Below, piece after piece: positions 5,570 through 11,890 of a stretch of DNA of 11,890 nucleotides (position 1 is the first letter of the stretch; every line of letters begins with the position of its first letter). Source of the stretch: Lachnospiraceae bacterium (GTDB lineage: Bacteria > Bacillota > Clostridia > Lachnospirales > Lachnospiraceae); NCBI GenBank assembly GCA_024691145.1, contig JAILNW010000096.1:1-11890 (forward strand), written 5' to 3'. Below the pieces are notes generated by a model. That model did no database searches and was not told the origin of the DNA. It saw only the letters and a program-made list of their open reading frames with translations. The position numbers were made by a program, and so were the translations under genes.

Positions 5570-6199
5570 ATGGTACCTTCTAAAGAGGATATGCATGATG
5601 CCCTTGTACTTAGACAAGGAAAAGAATTAACAGAAAAATTTGAAAAAACTACTGTAGCCATATGCGGACTTGGAGGACTTGGTTCTAATATAGCCATTTC
5701 CCTTGCAAGAGCAGGCATAGGAAAGCTTATACTTATTGACTTTGATATAGTGGATGTAACTAACCTCCACAGGCAACAGTATAAAGCATCCCAGGTAGGA
5801 ATGACAAAAGCAGAAGCTATTTATGAGAATCTTTTAGAAATAGCACCATATACAACATATGAAACTCATAATATAAAGCTTACTGAAGATAATATATATG
5901 AATTATTAAAGGATGCTGATATTATTTGCGAGGCCTTTGATAAAGCTGAGCAGAAGGCCATGCTTAATAATACTGTACTTACAACATTTAAAGATAAGTA
6001 CCTTGTATCAGCATCAGGTATGGCAGGCATGGATGACCCTAATATAATAACTACAAGAAAAATCACAAGCAGATTTTACCTTTGTGGAGATGGCATCAGT
6101 GATGTAAATGATAATATTTCCCTTGTAGCCCCAAGAGTCATGCTTTGCGCAGCCCATGAAGCCCATACCGTATTACGCATTATTCAGAACAATATGTAG
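5570..6199 (+). CDS. thiF: ThiS adenylyltransferase ThiF (short, family 2)
   Basis: The product has 209 residues, an E1-like enzyme that uses ATP to adenylate the C terminus of ThiS. GLGGLGS (33-39) is the nucleotide-binding loop, and LIDFDIVDVTNLHRQQY (55-71) carries the acidic metal/ATP ligands D57 and D59 and the family's NLHRQ motif. It is shorter than E. coli ThiF (about 250) and matches the short clostridial type; no CxxC zinc pair is evident. A GTG at 5561 would extend the protein by three residues, but it falls inside GGAGGT (5557-5562), which is itself an ideal ribosome site 7 nt before the ATG at 5570. That same GGAGGT encodes the Gly-Gly end of ThiS. Sulfur is probably delivered by a cysteine desulfurase encoded elsewhere. 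Confidence 0.93.
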   Translation: MVPSKEDMHDALVLRQGKELTEKFEKTTVAICGLGGLGSNIAISLARAGIGKLILIDFDIVDVTNLHRQQYKASQVGMTKAEAIYENLLEIAPYTTYETHNIKLTEDNIYELLKDADIICEAFDKAEQKAMLNNTVLTTFKDKYLVSASGMAGMDDPNIITTRKITSRFYLCGDGISDVNDNISLVAPRVMLCAAHEAHTVLRIIQNNM

Positions 6200-6213
6200 A
6201 AAGAAGGATTATC

Positions 6214-6984
6214 ATGAATGATGACAAATTAGTAATTGCCGGACACGAGTTTACTTCCCGTTTTATATTAGGTTCCGGCAAGTATTCCATGAAACTTATT
6301 AAATCAGCAGTTGAAGACGCTGGTGCACAGATTATTACACTTGCAGTAAGACGTGCTAACACTAAGGATGAAGAGAACATCTTGGATTACATTCCAGAGG
6401 GTGTAACACTTCTTCCTAATACAAGCGGAGCAAGAACAGCTGACGAAGCAGTAAGAATTGCAAGACTTGCAAGAGAACTTGGATGTGGAAACTTTGTAAA
6501 AGTTGAGATTATGCGTGATTCCAAGTATCTTCTTCCTGACAATCAGGAAACAATTAAGGCTACTGAGATTCTTGCAAAGGAAGGCTTCGTTGTTATGCCT
6601 TATATGTATCCAGACCTTAATGTTGCAAGAGACCTTGTAAATGCAGGTGCCGCAACTATTATGCCACTTGCTTCTCCAATTGGCTCAAACAGAGGACTTG
6701 CAACTGAAGAATTTGTACAGATTTTAATTGATGAAATTGATCTTCCTATCATAGTAGATGCCGGTATCGGCCGTCCATCACAGGCTTGCAAGGCTATGGA
6801 AATGGGTGCCGCTGCCATTATGGCTAATACTGCACTTGCAACTGCTAACGACCTTCCTCTTATGGCTGCTGCATTTAAGCAGGCAATAGAAGCCGGAAGA
6901 AAAGCATATCTTGCAGGAATCGGAAGAGTTCTTACAAGAGGTGGCTCTTCATCAGATCCTCTTACAGGATTTTTAAGAAACTAG
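6214..6984 (+). CDS. thiG: Thiazole synthase ThiG
   Basis: The product has 256 residues, the normal length. ThiG condenses deoxyxylulose 5-phosphate, dehydroglycine and the ThiS thiocarboxylate to form the thiazole phosphate. It is a TIM-barrel enzyme; the Schiff-base lysine is K96 in GNFVKVEIM, at the same position as in Bacillus ThiG. Further family blocks are TLAVRRAN (42-49), LLPNTSGARTA (66-76), PLASPIGSNRGL and the phosphate-binding end DAGIGRPSQACKAMEMGAAAIMANTA. AGAAGGA lies 5 nt before the ATG. It follows thiF by 14 nt and is followed directly by thiH, whose product supplies the dehydroglycine. Confidence 0.97.
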   Translation: MNDDKLVIAGHEFTSRFILGSGKYSMKLIKSAVEDAGAQIITLAVRRANTKDEENILDYIPEGVTLLPNTSGARTADEAVRIARLARELGCGNFVKVEIMRDSKYLLPDNQETIKATEILAKEGFVVMPYMYPDLNVARDLVNAGAATIMPLASPIGSNRGLATEEFVQILIDEIDLPIIVDAGIGRPSQACKAMEMGAAAIMANTALATANDLPLMAAAFKQAIEAGRKAYLAGIGRVLTRGGSSSDPLTGFLRN

Positions 6985-6993
6985 GTGATACAA

Positions 6994-8247
6994 ATGGAAA
7001 ACCAATTTTTTATTGATTCAGAGTTTTTATCAGAAGAAGCTCTTAAGAAAAAACATCAGGTTGAAACTGATCCATCCTGCAGAACAAACCATATGGAGTA
7101 CATGCCGGATATGGAGCAGATTGATTCTGATATTTGCAGTAATGTTATGGAACATATGAATTCATATGATTATTCTGTATATACTGCTGCTGACGTTAAA
7201 GCAGCCCTTGCACATGATAAGTGTTCTATAGAAGACTTTAAAGCACTCTTATCTCCTGCTGCCAAGCCATTTTTAGAGCAAATGGCCAATAAAGCAAGAC
7301 TTGAAACAAGCAAACACTTTGGCAATACAGTATATCTGTTTACACCATTATATATTGCCAACTACTGTGAAAACTACTGTGTTTACTGCGGATTTAACTG
7401 CTACAATCACATTAGAAGAATGAAGCTTGATGCAGAGCAGATTGAACATGAGATGAAGGTTATTGCAGAAAGCGGTATGGAGGAAATCCTTATTCTTACT
7501 GGTGAAAGCAGAGCTAAAAGTGATGTTAAGTACATCGGAGAAGCCTGCAAACTTGCAAGAAAGTACTTCAGAATGGTAGGACTTGAGGTTTATCCTATGA
7601 ATACTGAGGATTACAAGTACCTTCATGAATGCGGTGCTGACTATGTTACAGTATTTCAGGAAACATATGACAATGTAAAATATGAGCAGTTACATCTTCT
7701 TGGACATAAACGAATATGGCCATACAGATTTGATGCTCAGGAAAGAGCCTTAAAAGCCGGTATGCGTGGTGTTGCATGTTCTGCACTTCTTGGTTTATCT
7801 GACTTTAGAAAAGATGCCCTTGCTAGTGCCCTTCATGTTTACTACTTACAGAGAAAGTATCCACATGCTGAAATGTCCCTTTCCTGCCCAAGATTAAGAC
7901 CTATTATTAATAATGATAAGATTAATCCACTTGATGTGCATGAAACTGAGCTTTGTCAGATTCTTTGTGCTTACCGTATATTCCTTCCATACGTTGGAAT
8001 TACAGTTTCATCAAGGGAAAGCGCAGAGTTCCGTAATGGAATCGTTAAAATCTGTGCTACCAAGATATCTGCTGGTGTCTCAACAGGTATCGGTGACCAT
8101 GAAAGTAAATATTCAGGAAAGGATTCAGACAATAATCAGGGAGACGAGCAGTTTGAAATCGATGATTCAAGAAGCCTTGACAAGATGTACAGTGACATGT
8201 CAGGTGAAGGTCTCCAGCCTGTACTGAATGATTACCTTTATGTGTAA
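6994..8247 (+). CDS. thiH: 2-iminoacetate (dehydroglycine) synthase ThiH, radical SAM
   Basis: The product has 417 residues. ThiH is a radical SAM tyrosine lyase that makes dehydroglycine for ThiG without oxygen; aerobes use ThiO instead, so this gene points to an anaerobic life style. The 4Fe-4S cluster ligands are C125, C129 and C132 in the CxxxCxxC motif, preceded by FGNTVYLFTPLYIANY as in E. coli ThiH. Other shared blocks are LLSPAA, ILILTGE, VYPMNTEDY, VFQETYD, GLSDFR, SCPRLRP and the end GLQPVLNDYL. Relative to E. coli ThiH there is an N-terminal extension of about 40 residues with no domain I recognise. The GTG at 6985 lacks a ribosome site; the ATG at 6994 has AGGTGA 5 nt upstream and is preferred. 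The end overlaps tenI by 8 nt. Confidence 0.95.
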   Translation: MENQFFIDSEFLSEEALKKKHQVETDPSCRTNHMEYMPDMEQIDSDICSNVMEHMNSYDYSVYTAADVKAALAHDKCSIEDFKALLSPAAKPFLEQMANKARLETSKHFGNTVYLFTPLYIANYCENYCVYCGFNCYNHIRRMKLDAEQIEHEMKVIAESGMEEILILTGESRAKSDVKYIGEACKLARKYFRMVGLEVYPMNTEDYKYLHECGADYVTVFQETYDNVKYEQLHLLGHKRIWPYRFDAQERALKAGMRGVACSALLGLSDFRKDALASALHVYYLQRKYPHAEMSLSCPRLRPIINNDKINPLDVHETELCQILCAYRIFLPYVGITVSSRESAEFRNGIVKICATKISAGVSTGIGDHESKYSGKDSDNNQGDEQFEIDDSRSLDKMYSDMSGEGLQPVLNDYLYV

Positions 8248-8866
8248 GATTATATGCATAACAAACCGTAAGATATGGGAAGAAAATAAAGTAAATAACA
8301 CATATCTTAATCATATAGAAAAGATTGCATTAGCAAAGCCTGATTATATAATACTAAGGGAAAAGGATTTATCAGCCAGTGAATATCTTAATCTTTCAAA
8401 GGAAGTTATTAACATTTGCAATAACTTAAATGTTAATTTAATACTTCATAACTTTGCAGATGTTGCACTTAGCCTTAATCACAAAGCTATTCATCTTCCT
8501 TTAGACAGACTTCTAGAACTTAGTGGTAATGAACTTTCTCATTTTGACATACTTGGGGCTTCCTGCCACAGTGTATCAGATTTGATTAAAGCTAAGGGAA
8601 AGGGCTGTACTTATATAACTGCAAGCCATATATTTGAGACAAACTGCAAAAAAGGACTTCCTCCAAGAGGTCTTGACTTCTTAAGGGAAATATGCAGCAT
8701 AGCTAATATAAATGTATATGGTCTTGGGGGCATTAAGTTAAATAATGCAAAGAACGTTATTGATGCTGGTGCAAATGGCATCTGCATTATGGGAGATTTT
8801 ATGACAAAACCCTCTCCCACTGATTTTATTAATAAACTTAAATTTAATATCCAGAAAGGGATTTAA
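8240..8866 (+). CDS. tenI: Thiazole tautomerase TenI (ThiE paralogue)
   Basis: The product has 208 residues and belongs to the ThiE/TenI TIM-barrel family. The segment SHIFETNCKKGLPPRG (129-144) matches the Bacillus TenI active-site stretch HVFETDCKKGLEGRG, including the catalytic histidine (H130). ThiE's pyrophosphate motifs (IIND, GVHxGxxD, VFPTxTK) are replaced here by LILHNFAD and HLPLD, so this is not a second thiamine-phosphate synthase. TenI converts the ThiG product to the aromatic thiazole tautomer. It lies between thiH and thiE, as expected. The start is uncertain: ATG at 8228 would add four residues, but MCKIICITNR from 8240 looks like the natural start. Neither has a Shine-Dalgarno, so translation probably depends on coupling to thiH, which it overlaps by 8 nt. 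Confidence 0.85.
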   Translation: MCKIICITNRKIWEENKVNNTYLNHIEKIALAKPDYIILREKDLSASEYLNLSKEVINICNNLNVNLILHNFADVALSLNHKAIHLPLDRLLELSGNELSHFDILGASCHSVSDLIKAKGKGCTYITASHIFETNCKKGLPPRGLDFLREICSIANINVYGLGGIKLNNAKNVIDAGANGICIMGDFMTKPSPTDFINKLKFNIQKGI

Positions 8867-8868
8867 AT

Positions 8869-9507
8869 ATGATATTTCAAAAAGAAATGTTAAAGCTATA
8901 TGCCATTACTGACAGAGGCTGCCTTACCCCTAATTATCCTACTATTTATGATCAGGTAAAAGCAGCATTAGAAGGCGGTGTAACAATTGTCCAGCTCAGA
9001 GAGAAGAATCTAAGTTTTGATGAATTCTTAGCTGAAGCCATAAGCATAAGGGATTTATGCCACAGTTACAATGTGCCTCTTATCATTAATGACAACCTGG
9101 ATATAGCTATAGAAAGCAAAGCTGATGGTGTTCATGTAGGTATCGAGGATACCCCTGTTTCCGAAATCAGAAAAAAAGCAGGGAAAGATTTTATAATCGG
9201 TGCAACCTCTAAAACTTTAGAGCAGGCACGTATTGCCTACGAAAGTGGTGCCAACTACATGGGGGTAGGTGCTGTATTCCCTTCACCAACAAAGAAAAAT
9301 GCCATTAGAATTACCAACCAGCAGCTTAATTCTATTGTAAATAGTGTGCCTATACCTGCTGTTGCAATTGGCGGCATAACTTATGACAATATTAAAGAGA
9401 TTAAGTGCGAGAATTTAGCAGGATATGCTTTGGTTTCTGCAATATTTGGAGCAAATGATATAACTAAAGCAGCAAAGGATCTGCTTGAAAGGATTGATTC
9501 CATATGA
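8869..9507 (+). CDS. thiE: Thiamine-phosphate synthase ThiE
   Basis: The product has 212 residues, the normal length. ThiE joins hydroxymethylpyrimidine diphosphate and thiazole phosphate to thiamine phosphate. Motifs in order: LYAITDRGC (10-18), VQLREK (41-46), LIINDNLDIA (71-80) with D75, GVHVGIED (87-94) with D94, GATSKT (111-116), YMGVGAVFPSPTKK (130-143) and AIGGIT. The Gln usually seen in GVHxGQxD is Ile here, and VFPSPTK replaces the more usual VFPTxTK; the metal-binding aspartates are intact. AGAAAGGGA lies about 8 nt before the ATG. The gene starts 2 nt after the tenI stop and its TGA overlaps the thiD ATG, so the genes are translationally coupled. Confidence 0.95.
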   Translation: MIFQKEMLKLYAITDRGCLTPNYPTIYDQVKAALEGGVTIVQLREKNLSFDEFLAEAISIRDLCHSYNVPLIINDNLDIAIESKADGVHVGIEDTPVSEIRKKAGKDFIIGATSKTLEQARIAYESGANYMGVGAVFPSPTKKNAIRITNQQLNSIVNSVPIPAVAIGGITYDNIKEIKCENLAGYALVSAIFGANDITKAAKDLLERIDSI

Positions 9508-10301
9508 AAACAGCTTTATCAATAGCGGGAAGTGACTGTTCTGGAGGTGCAGGTATTCAGGCAGATATTAAAACCATGACTATGAATGGTGTTTATGCAA
9601 TGTGTGCAATAACTGCTTTAACTGCCCAGAACACAACAGGTGTAAGTATGATTGAAGAAGCTTCACCTTCATTTTTAAAGGAACAGATTACAATGGTATT
9701 TGAGGATATCAGACCTGATGCCGTTAAGATTGGTATGGTTTCTTCAACAGAATTAATTAAAGTAATTGCCGAAAGACTTAGATTTTACAAGGCTTCTAAT
9801 GTTGTTGTGGATCCTGTTATGGTTTCCACAAGTAATTCAAAGCTTATAGCTGATGAGGCTGTAAAGACAGTTGTAACAGAACTTTTCCCTCTTGCTACAA
9901 TTATTACACCTAATATACCAGAGGCAGAGGTTCTTACAGGCATGACAATTACTACTAAAGATGATATGTTAGAAGCTGCAAAAAGCATGTTTGATACATA
10001 TAAATGTAACGTGCTTCTAAAAGGTGGCCACAATGTAAATGATGCCACTGATTTATTATATACGAAGGACGGATTTTACTGGCTAGAAGGTACAAGAATT
10101 AATAACCACAATACACATGGTACAGGCTGTACACTTTCAAGTGCCATAGCCTCTAACCTTGCTAAGGGTTATAACCTTTATGATTCTGTTAATCGTGCAA
10201 AAGATTATGTAACTAAGGCTATTGCTGCAAATCTTGATTTAGGTAAGGGAGATGGACCACTTATGCATTCATTTGACCTTACAGGAACATTTAAGCAGTA
10301 G
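9504..10301 (+). CDS. thiD: Hydroxymethylpyrimidine / phosphomethylpyrimidine kinase ThiD
   Basis: The product has 265 residues, typical of single-domain ThiD. It phosphorylates HMP and HMP-phosphate to HMP diphosphate for ThiE. It has the ribokinase-like fold: ALSIAGSDCSGGAGIQADIKT (4-24) at the substrate site, VVDPVMVS (101-108), TPNIPEAEVLTG (135-146), LLKGGH (171-176) and the anion-hole signature THGTGCTLSSAIA (204-216) with catalytic C209. There is no fused ThiE or ThiN domain. It overlaps thiE by four bases (ATGA) and has GAAAGGA about 10 nt upstream inside thiE. A 37-nt gap with no recognised structure separates it from thiC. Confidence 0.96.
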   Translation: MKTALSIAGSDCSGGAGIQADIKTMTMNGVYAMCAITALTAQNTTGVSMIEEASPSFLKEQITMVFEDIRPDAVKIGMVSSTELIKVIAERLRFYKASNVVVDPVMVSTSNSKLIADEAVKTVVTELFPLATIITPNIPEAEVLTGMTITTKDDMLEAAKSMFDTYKCNVLLKGGHNVNDATDLLYTKDGFYWLEGTRINNHNTHGTGCTLSSAIASNLAKGYNLYDSVNRAKDYVTKAIAANLDLGKGDGPLMHSFDLTGTFKQ

Positions 10302-10338
10302 ATTGAACAAAACATATATCAAAGAAAGGATATGAATT

Positions 10339-11652
10339 ATGAGAGAATATAAGACACAGATGGAGGCCGCAAAGAAAGGCATTATAACAAAGGAAATGGA
10401 AATCGTAGCTAAGAAAGAGTACATGGATGTTGAAGTTCTTAGACAGCGTGTTGCTGAGGGTGTTATAGCTATACCTTGTAACGTAAGACATACTTCAATT
10501 TCTCCAGAGGGTATCGGTATGGGACTTCGTACTAAGATTAATGTAAACCTTGGTATTTCTGGCGATGCTAAGAATTATGATATCGAGATGGAAAAGGTTG
10601 ATATGGCTATTAAGTATGGTGCTGAGGCTATTATGGATCTTAGTAACTATGGTAAAACTAACACTTTCCGTACAAAGCTTGTTGAGAAGTCACCTGCCAT
10701 GATTGGTACTGTTCCTATGTATGATGCTATAGGATACCTTGAAAAGGATCTTCTTGATATAACTGCTGAGGATTTTCTTAAGGTTGTAAGAGCCCATGCT
10801 GAAGAGGGTGTTGACTTTATGACAATTCACGCAGGTATTAACAGACGTGCTGTTGAGGCATTTATGCGTGATAAGAGAAGAATGAATATCGTTTCTCGTG
10901 GTGGTTCTCTTCTTTTTGCATGGATGATGATGACTGGTAATGAGAATCCATTCTATGAGCATTATGATGAGGTTCTTGAGATTCTTAGAGAATATGATGT
11001 TACTATAAGTCTTGGTGATGCACTCAGACCTGGATGTATAGATGACAGTTCTGATGCAGGCCAGATTTCTGAGTTAATCGAGCTTGGTGCGTTAACTAAA
11101 CGTGCATGGGAAAAGGATGTTCAGGTTATGATCGAAGGTCCTGGACATATGGCTATGAATGAAATCGAAGCTAATATGAAGCTTGAAAAGAGAATATGCC
11201 ACAACGCTCCTTTCTACGTACTTGGACCACTTGTTACTGATATTTTCCCTGGATATGACCATATAACTTCAGCAATCGGTGGTGCTATTGCTGCTGCAAG
11301 CGGTGCTGACTTCCTTTGCTATGTTACACCTGCTGAGCATCTTAGACTTCCTGATGTTAATGATGTTAAGGAAGGTATTATGGCAAGCAAGATTGCTGCT
11401 CACGCTGCTGACATTGCTAAGGGTGTTCCTCATGCAAGAGACCTTGATAACAAGATGTCTGATGCCCGTCACAAACTTGACTGGGAAGGCATGTTCGAAG
11501 TTGCTCAGGATCCTGACAAGGCAAGAGCTTACTTTGAAAGCACTCCACCAGCAGACAGACATTCATGCTCTATGTGTGGTAAGATGTGTGCCGTTAGAAC
11601 AACTAACATGATACTTGAAGGAAAGAAAGTAGAATTCTGTTCGGAACTTTAA
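10339..11652 (+). CDS. thiC: Phosphomethylpyrimidine synthase ThiC (short form)
   Basis: The product has 437 residues. ThiC is an unusual radical SAM enzyme that rearranges aminoimidazole ribotide to HMP-phosphate. It is the short bacterial/archaeal form, without the long N-terminal domain of E. coli ThiC (about 630). Family blocks: IPCNVRHTSISPEGIG, NVNLGISGD, AIMDLSNYG, DFMTIHAGINRRA, SRGGSLLFAWM, ISLGDALRPGC, MIEGPGHMAMNEIEAN, FYVLGPLVTDIFPGYDHITSAIGG and YVTPAEHLRLPD. The C-terminal cluster motif reads C410-x2-C413-x3-C417, one residue shorter than the CX2CX4C of E. coli-type ThiC. AGAAAGGA lies 8 nt before the ATG. It is last in the operon; it has no terminator of its own before the insertion sequence begins about 9 nt later. 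Confidence 0.97.
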   Translation: MREYKTQMEAAKKGIITKEMEIVAKKEYMDVEVLRQRVAEGVIAIPCNVRHTSISPEGIGMGLRTKINVNLGISGDAKNYDIEMEKVDMAIKYGAEAIMDLSNYGKTNTFRTKLVEKSPAMIGTVPMYDAIGYLEKDLLDITAEDFLKVVRAHAEEGVDFMTIHAGINRRAVEAFMRDKRRMNIVSRGGSLLFAWMMMTGNENPFYEHYDEVLEILREYDVTISLGDALRPGCIDDSSDAGQISELIELGALTKRAWEKDVQVMIEGPGHMAMNEIEANMKLEKRICHNAPFYVLGPLVTDIFPGYDHITSAIGGAIAAASGADFLCYVTPAEHLRLPDVNDVKEGIMASKIAAHAADIAKGVPHARDLDNKMSDARHKLDWEGMFEVAQDPDKARAYFESTPPADRHSCSMCGKMCAVRTTNMILEGKKVEFCSEL

Positions 11653-11688
11653 TATAACAAAGGGGCTGTGAAAAAAGTCCTATAAAAA

Positions 11689-11730
11689 AAGAATCCTTAT
11701 TGGAATACTCCTTTAAGGATTCTTATTTTT
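11689..11730 (+). terminator. Intrinsic terminator just inside the insertion sequence
   Basis: AAGAATCCTTA (11689-11699) and TAAGGATTCTT (11714-11724) form a perfect 11-bp stem, with an inner GGA/TCC pairing, followed by ATTTTTG. It would stop read-through from thiC into the transposase gene and is the only terminator visible after the thiamine operon. Confidence 0.8.
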
Positions 11731-11731
11731 G

Positions 11732-11740
11732 TGTTATAAT
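11732..11740 (+). promoter_or_regulatory. Extended -10 promoter element for the transposase
   Basis: TGTTATAAT is a perfect extended -10 (TGn plus TATAAT). No good -35 lies 17 nt upstream, only TTTAAG inside the terminator stem. Transcription would start around 11747, only a few bases before the ATG at 11750, so the message would be nearly leaderless. Confidence 0.5.
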
Positions 11741-11749
11741 TATTCTGCC

Positions 11750-11890
11750 ATGAAAAAGTATAACAATATTTATTATACATCAAAGCAAGCAAGATTACCA
11801 CTGTTTATTTCAGATATTCTTGATATCTGTGATCCAGTATTAACATTTGACAAAATCATGGAGGAGATTGAAATAGCTAAGTACCTTAAA
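11750..11890 (+). CDS. Transposase, N-terminal fragment cut by the window edge
   Basis: The first 47 codons are open from ATG to the end of the window. The protein starts MKKYNNIYYTSKQARLPLFI and continues with a DILDICDPVLTFDKIMEEIE segment, which resembles the N terminus of IS1182-like DDE transposases common in Lachnospiraceae. The catalytic DDE residues would lie beyond the window. There is no Shine-Dalgarno, in keeping with the very short leader. The family call rests on similarity from memory; the mobile nature is supported by the repeat-like end and hairpin upstream. Confidence 0.65.
   Translation, partial: MKKYNNIYYTSKQARLPLFISDILDICDPVLTFDKIMEEIEIAKYLK

Larger units (their letters stand above)
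11661..11890 (+). mobile_element. Left end of an insertion sequence (probably IS1182-like), continuing past the window
   Basis: GGGGCTGTGAAAAAAGTCC (11662-11680) looks like the terminal inverted repeat of an insertion sequence: G-rich tip, then an A-run. It is followed by a hairpin and a transposase start. The element begins about 9 nt after the thiC stop. The right end and the target duplication are outside the window, so the boundary is provisional. Confidence 0.65.

Noticed and set aside
8240..9507. Duplicated thiE genes
   Set aside because: The first copy carries the TenI active-site stretch with its histidine and lacks ThiE's pyrophosphate motifs, so the two are distinct enzymes of one pathway.
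10302..10338. A second regulatory element between thiD and thiC
   Set aside because: The gap is 37 nt and contains only the thiC ribosome site; no hairpin or aptamer block was seen.
11279..11611. Overlapping 110-codon frame inside thiC
   Set aside because: It is a Leu-rich frame-shifted shadow of a highly conserved thiC region, with no start signal.
1..11890. CRISPR array, tRNA or rRNA genes
   Set aside because: No regularly spaced repeats, cloverleaf or conserved rRNA segments were found on either strand by eye.

Overview
The window looks like the chromosome of a low-GC, anaerobic Gram-positive bacterium, most likely a Clostridia member of the Lachnospiraceae type. This rests on AT-rich DNA, strong AGGAGG-type ribosome binding sites, a Spo0A-family regulator, starch-binding modules of gut-Firmicute type, and a thiamine pathway that uses the anaerobic ThiH route. 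No species can be named from the sequence alone.

Left part (1-2413). A minus-strand gene encodes a small exported or membrane-anchored protein made of two starch-binding modules (CBM26-like and CBM25) and no enzyme domain. It is divergent from a spo0A-family gene. That Spo0A has a fully recognisable DNA-binding half, but its receiver domain has lost the phosphoacceptor aspartate (Glu instead) and one acidic-pocket aspartate (Asn instead). The gene is also not preceded by spoIVB. It ends in a hairpin shared with the convergent gene.

Middle (2402-5155). A minus-strand polymerase-beta-type nucleotidyltransferase of the YcgL/RlaP kind is divergent from a two-gene AbiE type IV toxin-antitoxin module (abiEi, abiEii; 14-bp overlap). 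Both have near-consensus sigma-A promoters, with -35 boxes about 40 bp apart. The abiE promoter is bracketed by a perfect 9-bp inverted repeat, a good candidate AbiEi operator.

Right part (5165-11652). A sigma-A promoter drives a TPP riboswitch with a terminator/antiterminator platform, followed by eight tightly packed thiamine genes: thiS-thiF-thiG-thiH-tenI-thiE-thiD-thiC. ThiS, ThiF, ThiG, ThiH and TenI make the thiazole; ThiC and ThiD make the pyrimidine; ThiE joins them. Several genes overlap or abut, so the set reads as one transcript switched off by TPP.

Right edge (about 11661-11890). An insertion sequence begins about 9 bases after the thiC stop. It shows a terminal-repeat-like end, an intrinsic terminator hairpin, an extended -10 promoter and the first 47 codons of a transposase that runs off the window.

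The most unusual items are the degenerate-receiver Spo0A, the catalytic-domain-free tandem starch-binding protein, and the back-to-back nucleotidyltransferase and AbiE arrangement. No tRNA, rRNA or CRISPR array was seen.
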